Origin: an uncultured Lachnospiraceae bacterium
Lineage (GTDB): Bacteria > Bacillota > Clostridia > Lachnospirales > Lachnospiraceae
Assembly (NCBI GenBank): GCA_947177165.1
Contig: CAMWTP010000018.1
Coordinates: 1 to 64,000, forward strand
Direction of reading: 5' to 3'
DNA length: 64,000 nt
Made by a program: the position numbers and the translations under genes. Positions 8,261 to 18,471 of this stretch are shown here, piece by piece. The stretch's first letter is position 1. Every line of letters begins with the position of its first letter. Under the pieces are notes generated by a model. That model was not told the DNA's origin. It made no database searches and was given only the letters and a program-made list of their open reading frames with translations.

Positions 8261-9709
8261 CTATTTTTCAAAATCACCCCGGATATCCTGCGCCGGCGGC
8301 TCGATCGGATAATTTCCGTCGAAACACCCTGTACAGATACCCAGTCCGTCCACCATACCCTTTAATCTGTCTATATTCAGATATCCAAGCGAATCCGCGC
8401 CTATGATCTCCCTGATCTCATCGATCGTCCTGTTATTCGCGATCAGCTGGTCTTTCTCTGGAACATCTGTTCCAAAATAGCAGGGCCACAGAAACGGCGG
8501 CGAGCTGATGCGCACATGCACTTCCTTTGCTCCAGCCTCCCGGAGCATCCGCACGATCCTGTCCGAGGTCGTTCCGCGCACGATAGAGTCATCGATCATG
8601 ATAATACGCTTCCCGTTCACCGCCTCCCTGAGGACATTGAGTTTAACCTTCACACTCGACTCACGGCTGCTCTGTTTCGGCTTGATAAAGGTTCTTCCCA
8701 CATAGCCATTTTTCACAAAAGCAGTGCCGTACGGTATCCCCGACTGCAGCGAATAGCCAAGTGCCGCCGCATTTCCCGACTCCGGCACACCCACGACAAG
8801 ATCTGCCTCAACAGGTGAATCTATGGCAAGAAAACGCCCGGCCTGAATGCGCGACGCGTACACACTCACCCCGTCGATATGACTGTCCGGCCTTGCAAAA
8901 TAGATGTACTCAAAGATACACCTCGCCTCCCGCTCCTTTGGAAGTGCGCGCGACAGGTCTGAAATGATCCCTCCGCCGGGCGTGATCGTGACCGTCTCGC
9001 CCGGAAGCACATCCCGCACAAACGCCGCGCCGATCGTATCCAGCGCACAGGTCTCTGATGTGATGATATAGCTGTTCTCCCGCTTTCCAATACAGAGCGG
9101 TTTAAAACCATAGGGGTCTCTCGCGCCAATCAGTTTTCTCGGACTCATGACCACCAGAGAATAAGCGCCCTTAATCTTCTGACACGCACGGTTGACCGCT
9201 TCCTCGACAGTTTTGGTATTGAGCCGCTCCCTTGCGATATGGTAAGCGATCACCTCAGAGTCGATTGTTGTCTGGAAAATCGCACCCGTGTATTCCAGAT
9301 CGTGCCGGAGCTCCGCCGCATTGATCAGATTTCCGTTGTGTGCCAGCGCCAGAGTGCCCTTCACATAATTTAACACGAGCGGCTGGGCATTCTCCCGCGT
9401 GGAAGCGCCCGCCGTCGAGTAGCGCACATGTCCCACGCCGATATCACCCTTCATCGGCTCCAGATTGTCCTGCGTGAACACTTCATTGACAAGTCCCATA
9501 CCTTTGTAGGATACCACTTTCCCCTTCGGGCCGCTCGTCTCGCTGACTGCAATACCGCAGCTCTCCTGTCCCCTGTGCTGCAGTGCAAAGAGTCCGTAAT
9601 AAATCGTGGAGGCGACATCCTGACCGTCGAAATCATAGATGCCAAAGACACCGCACTCTTCCTTCAAACCAGTCTCGTCAAGCGTCCTGTCGATATCTTC
9701 ATTATACAT
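8261..9709 (-). CDS. purF: Amidophosphoribosyltransferase
   Basis: Catalyses the first committed step of purine synthesis, PRPP plus glutamine to phosphoribosylamine. The 482-residue product begins with an 18-residue propeptide ending ...GLKEE followed by CGVFGIYD, so Cys19 would be the N-terminal nucleophile after cleavage. The glutaminase domain holds HRGQESCGIA, and the phosphoribosyltransferase half holds the PRPP loop MIDDSIVRGTTS near residue 365. Four Cys residues near the C terminus (ICTGCFDG and others) fit a [4Fe-4S]-type PurF as in B. subtilis (inference). It follows purC by 32 bases. Confidence 0.96.
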   Translation of the reverse strand: MYNEDIDRTLDETGLKEECGVFGIYDFDGQDVASTIYYGLFALQHRGQESCGIAVSETSGPKGKVVSYKGMGLVNEVFTQDNLEPMKGDIGVGHVRYSTAGASTRENAQPLVLNYVKGTLALAHNGNLINAAELRHDLEYTGAIFQTTIDSEVIAYHIARERLNTKTVEEAVNRACQKIKGAYSLVVMSPRKLIGARDPYGFKPLCIGKRENSYIITSETCALDTIGAAFVRDVLPGETVTITPGGGIISDLSRALPKEREARCIFEYIYFARPDSHIDGVSVYASRIQAGRFLAIDSPVEADLVVGVPESGNAAALGYSLQSGIPYGTAFVKNGYVGRTFIKPKQSSRESSVKVKLNVLREAVNGKRIIMIDDSIVRGTTSDRIVRMLREAGAKEVHVRISSPPFLWPCYFGTDVPEKDQLIANNRTIDEIREIIGADSLGYLNIDRLKGMVDGLGICTGCFDGNYPIEPPAQDIRGDFEK

Positions 9710-9741
9710 AAATTTTTCTCATACCCCTCGATCATTCGAAC

Positions 9742-10614
9742 CTAAACAAACGCTTTTCCTGTGAGCAGTTCAAACGCTTCCTTATACTTGTCAACTGTCC
9801 TGGTGACAACTTCGTCCGGCAGCAGATTGTCATTGTCAGGGTTTGCCTTGAGCCAGTCTCTCACAAACTGTTTGTCAAAAGATGGCTGTCCCTTACCAGC
9901 CTCATACCCTTCCAGCGGCCAGAAACGCGAGCTGTCCGGTGTGAGCATCTCGTCGCCGAGCACCACGTTTCCGTTCTCGTCAAGACCAAACTCAAACTTG
10001 GTGTCCGCAATAATGATCCCCTTGCTCAGTGCATAGGATGCGCACTTATTATAGAGAGCTATCGTGGCATCCTTGATCTTTGTGGCATACTCCCTGCCCT
10101 TTCCGGGGAACTTTGCCTCGAGCACTTCGATGCTCCGCTCAAAGGAGATATTTTCGTCATGCAGTCCAATCTCAGCCTTTGTGCTCGGTGTATAGATAGG
10201 CTCTGGAAGCTTTTCCGACTCTTTTAATCCCTCAGGAAGCCTGATACCGCAAACGGTTCCGTTCTCCTTGTAGCTTGCCCAGCCGCTCCCTGTAATATAG
10301 CCGCGCACGATACACTCGATCGGAAGCATCTCAAGCTTGCGGCACATCATGCTGCTGCCGTCAAATCTATCGTTCTGGAAAAATTCGGGCATGTCCCTGA
10401 CATCCACGGAAATCATGTGGTTTGGTACAACATCCTTTGTAAAATCAAACCAAAACTTTGACATCTGTGTGAGTATCGCACCTTTTTTTGTAATCTTATT
10501 CTTCAAAATCACATCAAAAGCGGAGATTCTGTCTGTCGCCACAATAATCAGGCTGTCTCCATTGTCATATACCTCACGTACCTTACCTTCTTTGATTGGT
10601 GCAAATTCCTGCAT
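9742..10614 (-). CDS. purC: Phosphoribosylaminoimidazole-succinocarboxamide synthase
   Basis: SAICAR synthase, joining aspartate to CAIR with ATP in purine synthesis. The 290-residue protein starts with the typical KEGKVREVYD and has ATDRISAFDV and ECIVRGYITGSGW, the two family signatures. Its length matches the long PurC class that also includes the yeast enzyme rather than the roughly 240-residue E. coli type. AGGAGG precedes the ATG. It is the first gene of the purC-purF-purB run. A TATAAT at 10644-10639 may be its -10, but no good -35 is seen. Confidence 0.95.
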   Translation of the reverse strand: MQEFAPIKEGKVREVYDNGDSLIIVATDRISAFDVILKNKITKKGAILTQMSKFWFDFTKDVVPNHMISVDVRDMPEFFQNDRFDGSSMMCRKLEMLPIECIVRGYITGSGWASYKENGTVCGIRLPEGLKESEKLPEPIYTPSTKAEIGLHDENISFERSIEVLEAKFPGKGREYATKIKDATIALYNKCASYALSKGIIIADTKFEFGLDENGNVVLGDEMLTPDSSRFWPLEGYEAGKGQPSFDKQFVRDWLKANPDNDNLLPDEVVTRTVDKYKEAFELLTGKAFV

Positions 10615-10676
10615 TTAATCTTCCTCCTCGTCGCATTGATTATATCATTAATAAGCTGCTAAGCAGCACTTTCCCC

Positions 10677-11864
10677 TCAAGCAAGCACTTTCTCGTAATC
10701 AGACACTAAATCCAATATTTTCTCTGCGTATTCCGGATACTTTGCCACGATATCCTTGACCTCATCCTGCGCCTCCTGTGCAACCTTGGCATTGTACTCC
10801 ATCTGCTTTCTGAGCTTCTGGCGTCTGATGATGAGCCCATGTCTGATCTCCACCATCTCCTTACTGTCGACCAGCGCCTCTGCCTGGTGCAGCCATACAT
10901 TCGGATCCGCAATATTGCAGCTGCGCAGAAGCTGAATCAATGATGCCTCATTGATATCCAAATCATGCTCCATCTGTTTTTCCTGCTCCCGGTGAATATT
11001 TTCCTCAATGTATTTGTCCCAGAGCTTCTTGAGCTCATTGGAGCTGTTGACATTGTATTTCACATACAGATACTCCAACAGATTGGTATTGTTTACATAG
11101 CGAATCTTCACCGTGTTTTGCAGAAGCACAAGCTTATTGATCCCCTTCTCGACCTTCACAAGCTCCCGCTGCGCCTCATGAAATTTTACAAACACAAAAG
11201 CGAGTGTCGACGCCACGATCAACACTGCGATCGCATATCCAAGCGATACGTCAAGATGCCATGACGCGCCTATGATCGCGAGCATCAAGATCAAAAACAA
11301 CATTGAGCCGACACACATGAACGTGATGCCTTTCATGTTCTGCATGGAATTTTGAAGCTCATTTTTTCTATAAAAATAGGCATGACGCTCACCGTCAAGT
11401 CTTCCCATGTCACGCTTCACGAGCACCTGATAATCTTCTGCTTCCTTTAATCTCGTGTATCCCTCAGGCATGTACTGCTCAATGCGCTCCATCCGAAGAT
11501 AGTCCTCCGGCTTCATGATACGGCGCTTCTTATCAAGCTTCTTCCTGCTATTCTCCAACTCAAGAATTTTTGAGGCGCACGTCTTCAGCTGTTCCTTGAT
11601 CTCATCAGGCTGCGCCTCGATCTCCTCCATATCGGTCAGATAGGAAGTCACAAGGTTGTACTCCCCGCCAAGTGTATCCAATTCCCTGGACGCTTCCGAC
11701 ATCTGTTCCATACATGCCTTGACATAATGTTCGCGCTGTGTCTTGTCATGCATGTCAATATCATCGCGTTTCAGGCTTTCCTCCTCCCAGTCAGGCCCAT
11801 ACACATTCTCCTCCCCGTCCGTCCGCCGGTTAAAAAGGCCTTTGATCTTTCCCAATAATCCCAT
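10677..11864 (-). CDS. Two-TM coiled-coil protein of unknown function
   Basis: Protein of 395 residues without a family I recognise. Residues 40-175 and 230-395 are charged and mainly helical with coiled-coil character. Two hydrophobic helices at about 180-200 and 208-228 form a hairpin in the membrane, so both long arms should lie in the cytoplasm. There is no signal peptide. The start follows AAAGGGG at seven bases. It is the last gene of the operon headed by the epimerase-like gene, 31 bases after the TPR protein. Co-transcription with the DUF5716/DUF5717 pair suggests a membrane-linked partner of those proteins (inference). Confidence 0.8.
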   Translation of the reverse strand: MGLLGKIKGLFNRRTDGEENVYGPDWEEESLKRDDIDMHDKTQREHYVKACMEQMSEASRELDTLGGEYNLVTSYLTDMEEIEAQPDEIKEQLKTCASKILELENSRKKLDKKRRIMKPEDYLRMERIEQYMPEGYTRLKEAEDYQVLVKRDMGRLDGERHAYFYRKNELQNSMQNMKGITFMCVGSMLFLILMLAIIGASWHLDVSLGYAIAVLIVASTLAFVFVKFHEAQRELVKVEKGINKLVLLQNTVKIRYVNNTNLLEYLYVKYNVNSSNELKKLWDKYIEENIHREQEKQMEHDLDINEASLIQLLRSCNIADPNVWLHQAEALVDSKEMVEIRHGLIIRRQKLRKQMEYNAKVAQEAQDEVKDIVAKYPEYAEKILDLVSDYEKVLA

Positions 11865-11895
11865 TTAGTAACCCCTTTCTCCAATATCTGCTCCC

Positions 11896-12729
11896 CTAAT
11901 TCTTTGTCTGACGCTTATAATCCTTTTTAATCTGCTTTATGACCGCCTGTGACCGCTGACGGTACGCCTCCGTCTGCCCGCTTTCCTTAAGCTCTGACAG
12001 TTCTGTCACCAACATCCGCTCCTTCGAGGCGAGCCACTTCTCGTCCGTCTGCGCGCACATCTGCTCCACTCTCTGAAAATCCTCCTCCCAACCCGGATTC
12101 TCTCTCTTAAAAGCACCGTATGCGTAGTCTGTGAGCGCCTTTTTGTTTGCCAGAATGTACGCACACCTTGTCTGTCTGTCAGGATGCAGAAGATACGCTT
12201 CATAATACATCTCTGCGGCCTGCCGGAATGCAAAATCCATCGCGTAGATCGATGCCATATTATAATACAGCAGCGCCCTTCCCGCACTGTCCCTCGAGGG
12301 AATATATTCCACAAGCTCCCTGTATATGGCAAGCGCCTGGCGGAATCTCCCCTGCTGATACAGGTACTCTGCACGTTTCTTGTACTTCTCTGTGAGTGTC
12401 AGGCTGGATTGTTCTTTCAATATGCGGTCCACCTGCTTGGCTGTATTGCTGTCATACATGCCGGTCCGCTCAAAGATTGTCGAGACAAAAGCGGCGACCG
12501 ACACGCGCTTCCTGACATACACATCAAGCTCGTCTGCAAGCTCCGCAAGCCCGCACTCATATCGAATCCAGTTTACGAGCTCTGCAGAGACAATGGAGTC
12601 ATCCAAGAGATGCACTCTTTCCATAAAATAATAACATAACTCTTCCATAGAATACAATGAAATGTCAGAAAATTTTATATAAAATGGGTTTTTAGCGTAA
12701 TTCCCTATACATAAGCAAACATTATTCAT
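11896..12729 (-). CDS. TPR-like helical repeat protein
   Basis: Cytoplasmic protein of 277 residues. The N-terminal 100 residues (SMEELCYYFMERVHLLDDS) have no match I know. Residues of about 112-205 show TPR-like helix pairs (KRAEYLYQQGRFRQALAIYR, then YYNMASIYAMDFAFRQAAEM). The C terminus is basic and helical. TPR arrays bind other proteins, so an adaptor role within this operon is plausible. It lies between the DUF5716 protein (gap 33 bases) and the two-TM protein (gap 31). No catalytic motif is visible. Confidence 0.78.
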   Translation of the reverse strand: MNNVCLCIGNYAKNPFYIKFSDISLYSMEELCYYFMERVHLLDDSIVSAELVNWIRYECGLAELADELDVYVRKRVSVAAFVSTIFERTGMYDSNTAKQVDRILKEQSSLTLTEKYKKRAEYLYQQGRFRQALAIYRELVEYIPSRDSAGRALLYYNMASIYAMDFAFRQAAEMYYEAYLLHPDRQTRCAYILANKKALTDYAYGAFKRENPGWEEDFQRVEQMCAQTDEKWLASKERMLVTELSELKESGQTEAYRQRSQAVIKQIKKDYKRQTKN

Positions 12730-12762
12730 TTACATAACCTCTAAATTTCATCCGGTCTGTTT

Positions 12763-14112
12763 CTATGTAATCACCTCGAGCGGCAGACATTCTTTCCAGA
12801 CCTGTCCTGTGGACGGAAAAAATTCTCCGAACCCCTTATCCGCAATCTCAATCTGTACTGCATTGGCATCTTCCATATAAAACCGGAGTTCCACACGATT
12901 GGTCTTATTGCCCCGCACCTTCAGTCCCTCAAGGGAAATCCTGGCCACCCGCGTCTTTCGCCCATCCACCGGGACGATGTTGAGCGTAATCGCATTGTTT
13001 TTCACAAGCATCACATCAAATGTATTGTGTGCTTCATACCAGTTTGTACCCGCGTCGAGAATTGGATAATATACCTCCGTCTGGCCTCTGTCACAGGTCA
13101 TACCGATGTTCGCCCGAAGCTTATCCCCTGACAGGTATACGTAGGACGTGGACAGCGTCGAAGGATACACGCGCTCCCTGGCACCGTAACAAGCCCCTTT
13201 GCTAAACAGATTATTTCCCTGAAAAACGCGCCTTCCCCGACACATGTATTTCAAGGACTCCCGGCACCAGTCCTTAGAAAACGAATCACCCAATAAAAAA
13301 ACAGATGTAATCACTCTCTGATCGCAATTTTTCCGAACAATCTCAAGCAGCGCTGAATCAAGCTGCTTGAAAAAAGCTCTCTTTGCAGTCTCGTTCTTGT
13401 CTGACAGGTCAGGTATCTTCATCTGCGGATACTGCGCAGCGTCTATAAAACACGCTACCGGGTTCGTCTTCCTGTTCATGGACAGGAGGTAGCTCTTGAT
13501 TCCATCACTCCTGTAATCATACAAAAGCACGTCATGAATCCACATTTCCTGCGGCTGGTGAATAATGTACTGAAAAAAGCAGTCCTCATGACTCAGGAAA
13601 TAGACTTCCGTCTTTCGCTTTCCGATATGCTTTGATATGTTTCTGAGCATTTTCATAACACTCGTATTAATATCTTTCATCGTGAAAGCCACTGCCGCAA
13701 TATCCTCGGAGACAATATACGCCGATAAAATTGCAAGCGCTTTTTTTACAAATATCCTGAGAAGGTATTCCGCAGACAGTTCCTCCTCAGACAAGGAATC
13801 CGTACCAACCTTGACACTGACATTATTTTTTGCCAACAGCAGCAAGTCTTCGACAAGTACTCCCTGTCCTTCCTTCGCCGCCTTTAGCGCTTCCTTGCCA
13901 ATCAGCCATGCAGTCTCTCCCTCGGCATCGTACTTCTTGCACAGAAGTGTCGGAATATTGTACTGTTCCTCCCCCATCACCAGGCTGACCGTGTCGGGCA
14001 TGCTCTGATTCTGCCTGCAGTAGCTGATCTGTGAATAATCGTTTCCCAGATCAAAGCCGACCACTACTCTATTCTTTTTTGTCATTTCATCCAATGCCCT
14101 GTCAATCAACAT
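12763..14112 (-). CDS. DUF5716-type Hsp70/actin-fold protein
   Basis: Cytoplasmic protein of 449 residues. VVVGFDLGNDYSQISY near residue 16 is a phosphate-1 loop of the actin/Hsp70 ATPase fold, and GKEALKAAKEG near residue 73 fits the Hsp70-like layout. The C-terminal third (from about 310) is beta-rich and could be a substrate-like domain. I recognise the combination as the DUF5716 family, found mostly in Lachnospiraceae beside DUF5717 genes, as here. The start has GAGG at eight bases; an ATG at codon 10 has no good site. Function unknown; ATP-driven assembly or chaperoning of the giant neighbour is an inference. Confidence 0.75.
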   Translation of the reverse strand: MLIDRALDEMTKKNRVVVGFDLGNDYSQISYCRQNQSMPDTVSLVMGEEQYNIPTLLCKKYDAEGETAWLIGKEALKAAKEGQGVLVEDLLLLAKNNVSVKVGTDSLSEEELSAEYLLRIFVKKALAILSAYIVSEDIAAVAFTMKDINTSVMKMLRNISKHIGKRKTEVYFLSHEDCFFQYIIHQPQEMWIHDVLLYDYRSDGIKSYLLSMNRKTNPVACFIDAAQYPQMKIPDLSDKNETAKRAFFKQLDSALLEIVRKNCDQRVITSVFLLGDSFSKDWCRESLKYMCRGRRVFQGNNLFSKGACYGARERVYPSTLSTSYVYLSGDKLRANIGMTCDRGQTEVYYPILDAGTNWYEAHNTFDVMLVKNNAITLNIVPVDGRKTRVARISLEGLKVRGNKTNRVELRFYMEDANAVQIEIADKGFGEFFPSTGQVWKECLPLEVIT

Positions 14113-14140
14113 CTTTCTTACCTCTTTTCGGGAGCTGGTA

Positions 14141-17100
14141 TTACAATACCTTGAACAGCTCCCTCACACAGAAATCCTGATAGATATAGTCCTCTGTCAA
14201 CTGCTGTGCCGTCACTTCATCATGAAGGCTGATACTCAGCAGAATATCGTTCAGTATATCAAATCGGTCATCCGCATTGTACTGCTGCCTCTCTGACGCA
14301 GCACTTCCAGAATCCGATTCGGACTTGCCAGACAGTGTACCGCTTTGCGTCACACGCTCCTGCACCTCCCCGTCCTCCAAAAAGCTTTCCGTAATATAGT
14401 ACTGTATCGTTTCCCCATGGAAGAGCTGGAACATGCTGACGTGGATTCCCTCATACATTTCCTTCATTTCCCTTATTTCATAACACTCGTAATCTATATT
14501 CTCCTCCGCTGGTTCTTCCCCATTGTCAATCCTGCTTTCCGCAAAGGAGGCATCATCAAACGCATAGTGCATATACACCTGACTATGCGGCTGCGTCCGG
14601 TATTCGACAAACGCACAGTTCTTGATGTAGTGCAGCTCTGGCACCATATCCACAAGCCCTGGATAGAAAGGAAAGTATATCTCCTCATTCAAAAGCTCCT
14701 GGATAAACTCTCTGGCTGCGTCTTCCGGCACTTCCATACCTTTTTGTATATTTTCTGACCAAAACTTTAGGAGCGCAAGCTTACATACCTTGTCCGTCAA
14801 CTCCCTCCGCACATATTTTTGATATAACATATCAAAAACTCCCGGGCAAAGGATCGCTTCATAGACAAAATACTCATAGGACATATCTGTGAGTACCCTG
14901 TCCACCAGCTCTTTATCGGGACCCTCGTACTGTGCATATGCAATCAGGAGACTGTCCATGTCCGGGATTGTGACACCTGTGTACTCGATCTGCCTTAAAA
15001 TCCGCTCCATGATCTGCTTCGCGTCGAGCTCCAGATCCACTGCAGATTTCCACAATTTCCTGAGTTCTGATATCTTTCCATCATAATTCATCATTAGATA
15101 ACGCAAGATATTTTCATCGTATTTCATATTCCTGTAGATATAATGTGCCACATTTACAAGAAATTCATCATACTCATAGTCCTTGTTGACAATCCGCTTG
15201 CTGACAAGCCTTGCCACGGACTTCGGCTCCACATCTGCAACTCCATAAGAGCGCAGCCAGTAATATGCCTTGTCAAACATTCCTCTCGAGATCAGGTACT
15301 TGATAAACTCCGCGCGCTCCGCCGTCTCCATCTCGTCTGCCTCCGTATCCTCCAGAAAGGCATCGAGCTCACCGATCATGTCATTGTCATAGTAAAACCG
15401 AAGAAGTTTCGTGCGGATCTCCTTCTTAAAATTCTCCACCACCTGCGGCGACTCCACAAGATTTTTAAAACGTCTGACATTATCCTGCGAAATCGTTATA
15501 TAATTCTTGTCCACCTCGCACAGATAGATATCAAACCGCAGGCGCCCCTGCATATAACCACTGACATACCCCAACTGCTTCTTTGGCTCCATCAGCTGCT
15601 TATTCTCATAATGGATACTCTTCGTAAACCGGTTGCCGTTCTCATCCTGTAGAAAGAGCTTGTACTCACTCCCATATATCGGTATCATGCAGACACAGTT
15701 CTCCACCGGGTAAGAACTCTCACCATTTACCTTCTCGTGGATGACAATGATATTTTTTACCTTCGGATTGTCCACGTAGATGCGATGCATAAAGAGCAGC
15801 GGCGTGTAGGCGTAAGCCGTCTCATCCATGATCATCTGGGGAGCCAGCATATTTTTGTACAAATACGCGAGATTTTCATTGATATGCCCCAGCTTGATCT
15901 GGTCTACCACAAACCGCTCAATTGCGATGCGGTAGCTCTGTTCCAGATCAGGGTACCTGTCTCTGTTCTTGATGATATAAGTGTACAGGAACGCATTTAA
16001 TTCATACTCAAGACTGCTCTGGTATGCAAAATACATCAATACCATCTTGGGAATCTCTATGCCCTCTTTGATATCTCCATACTTGTCAAGTTCCAGCGAC
16101 ATCATATAATACTCATAAAGACCTGTCACCCTCACAGAATGTTCCACGCCGAGCGCATACCACGGATAATACTCCACGCCCTTCTTATCTCCTAATATCA
16201 GAATGTGACAGATGGACGCAACGGTCTGCGGCGATTTGTAGGTGCGGTACACCTCCCCCAGGATTCTGAGCAGCAGTGCCGAATACTCCTTCTTGCGGGC
16301 GGCAAGGTACTGCAGCTGCTCGATCAACTCCGGCCGGAGCATCTGACGCCTGGCTCCGTGCCACAGAACATTCTCCTCAAAGCGTTCCAGCTTGAGCAGG
16401 AATGTCGGATTATCCTGCAGCAACAGAACTGCCTCACAGAGCAGCATCGGACTTGTGCATCCGTTCTCAAACATCTCTTCCATAAACTGCCAGCGAAGCT
16501 CCCGGCTGCGCAAGAGATCCTCGTTGAGTTGAAGGACAAACCAGCCAAGACGCCATTCCGCCGGATTGTTTACATAGATCGTCTCAATCTCATCACTGAT
16601 ATTCCTCACATAATCCTCTGCGCAGTTAATCAGAGTTGTGAGATACAGATAAAAGCAGTTTTGAAAAATATCACCTGGTTCCTTTGCCAATCGCTGATCC
16701 AGCATGTCCAGATACCATTTTGCCTCGTTAAAACGCTCCTTTGTGATCAGCAGCTGTACCCGGTACAGGTTAAAGAGAATACTATCCTCATCAATCTCCA
16801 AAAAAACTTTCAATTCCTTTTCAAACCGGTTAATCCACTGTGTCTCTGTCAACCGGTTCAGTCTCATGTCGACAAAACCGTTCACCAAATTACATAACGC
16901 CCGTCTCTGTTTCTTGCTGTCTGTTCTCTTCTCCGGCTCCTCCTCCATCAGTATGTCAAACGGAATCGTGTAACCATTGCACGCATCAGAAAAAATGACC
17001 GCACCGCTATTCACACCGTCATGCAATTTCGAGGCATCGATATAAATATTAAAATCACACTTGTTATTAACAAAATCCTCACTTGTCAGGAGCTGCCTGT

Positions 17101-17779
17101 CTGTGCTGAGGAAATCACCGTTAACCCAGACATGAACATAGCTGTAGCCCCAGCCGCTTCTCGATATGACAATACTCTTCACAATGCTGTCCTGAATATC
17201 TTCGAGAAGAAACCCCTCGATGTCAAAGCTATATATAATAGGTGTTTTTTTATTGACTTCGACCAAAAACTCCTCAACATTCTGCTCATTTCCATGATAG
17301 CGCGACAGCCCTACATAGGATAAATACGCATTTCTGTCGTTTTTCTGTAATATGGAAGCGAAATTCCGCGAATAGAAAAGCGCAACAGCCTCTCCCCAAT
17401 TTGTCTGTGCGAGATTCGTAAAATGAAACAGGTTCCTGATCGTTCCGAGAGAGCTCTGTAGCTGCGGTTTCTGTACATTGATCTGATATGGTATCGCATA
17501 CTCCCCGCGATTGCTGAGGATCACAAGCTCTCCTCTGACGTTGCTGCCCGCCTCGGCAGTTGTCCCGTCAAAGCAGTACTCAATCTGTGTCTCCACATCG
17601 CAAAACGTAGTCTCATACAATCGAATCCTGGTATCCGGCGAATAAATCTTTCCCTCTGCGTACTTGTCAGCGGCACGTATGGTGAAGCTGTCCTCGACAA
17701 TTTCCCCTGGCTCTGTATTAAATTCTATACTCTGACAAGAAATTTCGAGATATTCCGGCTTCTCCCTGTTGTCACCCAT
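14141..17779 (-). CDS. DUF5717-type giant protein
   Basis: Protein of 1212 residues without signal peptide or membrane helix. The N-terminal 110 residues are beta-rich (EFNTEPGEIVEDSFTIRA) like an immunoglobulin-type domain; a second such domain follows to about residue 280. The middle, from about 290 to 1000, is helical with repeat-like character (RFNEAKWYLDMLDQ, FDKAYYWLRSYG). The C terminus is acidic. The family (DUF5717, recalled) is restricted to Lachnospiraceae-like bacteria and usually lies next to DUF5716. It sits 20 bases after the epimerase-like gene, preceded by AAGGAAG. No catalytic motif was found; a scaffold is the best guess. Confidence 0.75.
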   Translation of the reverse strand: MGDNREKPEYLEISCQSIEFNTEPGEIVEDSFTIRAADKYAEGKIYSPDTRIRLYETTFCDVETQIEYCFDGTTAEAGSNVRGELVILSNRGEYAIPYQINVQKPQLQSSLGTIRNLFHFTNLAQTNWGEAVALFYSRNFASILQKNDRNAYLSYVGLSRYHGNEQNVEEFLVEVNKKTPIIYSFDIEGFLLEDIQDSIVKSIVISRSGWGYSYVHVWVNGDFLSTDRQLLTSEDFVNNKCDFNIYIDASKLHDGVNSGAVIFSDACNGYTIPFDILMEEEPEKRTDSKKQRRALCNLVNGFVDMRLNRLTETQWINRFEKELKVFLEIDEDSILFNLYRVQLLITKERFNEAKWYLDMLDQRLAKEPGDIFQNCFYLYLTTLINCAEDYVRNISDEIETIYVNNPAEWRLGWFVLQLNEDLLRSRELRWQFMEEMFENGCTSPMLLCEAVLLLQDNPTFLLKLERFEENVLWHGARRQMLRPELIEQLQYLAARKKEYSALLLRILGEVYRTYKSPQTVASICHILILGDKKGVEYYPWYALGVEHSVRVTGLYEYYMMSLELDKYGDIKEGIEIPKMVLMYFAYQSSLEYELNAFLYTYIIKNRDRYPDLEQSYRIAIERFVVDQIKLGHINENLAYLYKNMLAPQMIMDETAYAYTPLLFMHRIYVDNPKVKNIIVIHEKVNGESSYPVENCVCMIPIYGSEYKLFLQDENGNRFTKSIHYENKQLMEPKKQLGYVSGYMQGRLRFDIYLCEVDKNYITISQDNVRRFKNLVESPQVVENFKKEIRTKLLRFYYDNDMIGELDAFLEDTEADEMETAERAEFIKYLISRGMFDKAYYWLRSYGVADVEPKSVARLVSKRIVNKDYEYDEFLVNVAHYIYRNMKYDENILRYLMMNYDGKISELRKLWKSAVDLELDAKQIMERILRQIEYTGVTIPDMDSLLIAYAQYEGPDKELVDRVLTDMSYEYFVYEAILCPGVFDMLYQKYVRRELTDKVCKLALLKFWSENIQKGMEVPEDAAREFIQELLNEEIYFPFYPGLVDMVPELHYIKNCAFVEYRTQPHSQVYMHYAFDDASFAESRIDNGEEPAEENIDYECYEIREMKEMYEGIHVSMFQLFHGETIQYYITESFLEDGEVQERVTQSGTLSGKSESDSGSAASERQQYNADDRFDILNDILLSISLHDEVTAQQLTEDYIYQDFCVRELFKVL

Positions 17780-17799
17780 TGTTTCACTTCCTTAAAAAC

Positions 17800-18471
17800 T
17801 CATGAAATACCGTCACAATACCGACGAATTTCCCCAATGATTTCTCCGTATGACCGCCCTTTTCCAAAAAGAAGCGTAGTGCCGAGCACAAACCCATCCA
17901 TGCCCATCGGCGCAAACTTTAAGATCTTGTCTGCGCTGCAGGCGCCGTCCCAATATAGCTGAAACTGCATCTCTTCCTTCAGCGTCAGCAGTCTCTTGAT
18001 CTTTTTCCCGACATAGGGCATGTACATCTGACCCGCATTGCCCGGATTTACCGTCATAACAAGAACTTTTTTGACAATCCGAAGCATCTCGTAGACCGTC
18101 TCCACGCTTGTACCCGGATTGATGGCAATCCCCGGAACCATGCCTGCATCAATGATCTTCTGCAAGGTTGTGGAAGGGTGATACTCCGCCTCCGGATGAA
18201 TATACACGGTATCCCCGCGCCTTAAGTTATTTAAAAAAAGCTGTACATTATTGTTAGGATGCTCTATCATCAAATGCACATCGAGCGGCTTTCGGGTCGC
18301 ACTGGCTATGTATTTCATATCGTTCAATGACATGGCAAAATTGGGCACATAGCGCCCATCCATGATATCTATATGGAACGAATCGATTCCTCCCTCGTCC
18401 AACTCTCTGATCTCTCTCTCCAAATGACCATAATTGGCACACATTAACGATGCTGTAAGCTCAAAATACAT
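17800..18471 (-). CDS. Ribulose-phosphate 3-epimerase family protein
   Basis: TIM-barrel sugar-phosphate epimerase of 223 residues. The metal and catalytic positions of the Rpe family are present: SFHIDIMDGRYVPN (His/Asp), DVHLMIEHP (His), VMTVNPGNAGQ, and WDG in place of the usual VDGG. FVLGTTLLF near the C terminus is the phosphate-binding end. The changed WDGACSADK motif suggests a substrate other than ribulose 5-phosphate, for example allulose 6-phosphate (inference). It heads the operon with DUF5717/DUF5716, driven by the promoter at 18629-18601, with a leader of about 120 bases that contains a GCCTGC/GCAGGC hairpin (18516-18548). Confidence 0.8.
   Translation of the reverse strand: MYFELTASLMCANYGHLEREIRELDEGGIDSFHIDIMDGRYVPNFAMSLNDMKYIASATRKPLDVHLMIEHPNNNVQLFLNNLRRGDTVYIHPEAEYHPSTTLQKIIDAGMVPGIAINPGTSVETVYEMLRIVKKVLVMTVNPGNAGQMYMPYVGKKIKRLLTLKEEMQFQLYWDGACSADKILKFAPMGMDGFVLGTTLLFGKGRSYGEIIGEIRRYCDGIS

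Noticed and set aside
10655-10667. GCTGC/GCAGC hairpin before purC as a terminator
   Set aside because: The stem has only five pairs and no T-run follows on the minus strand.
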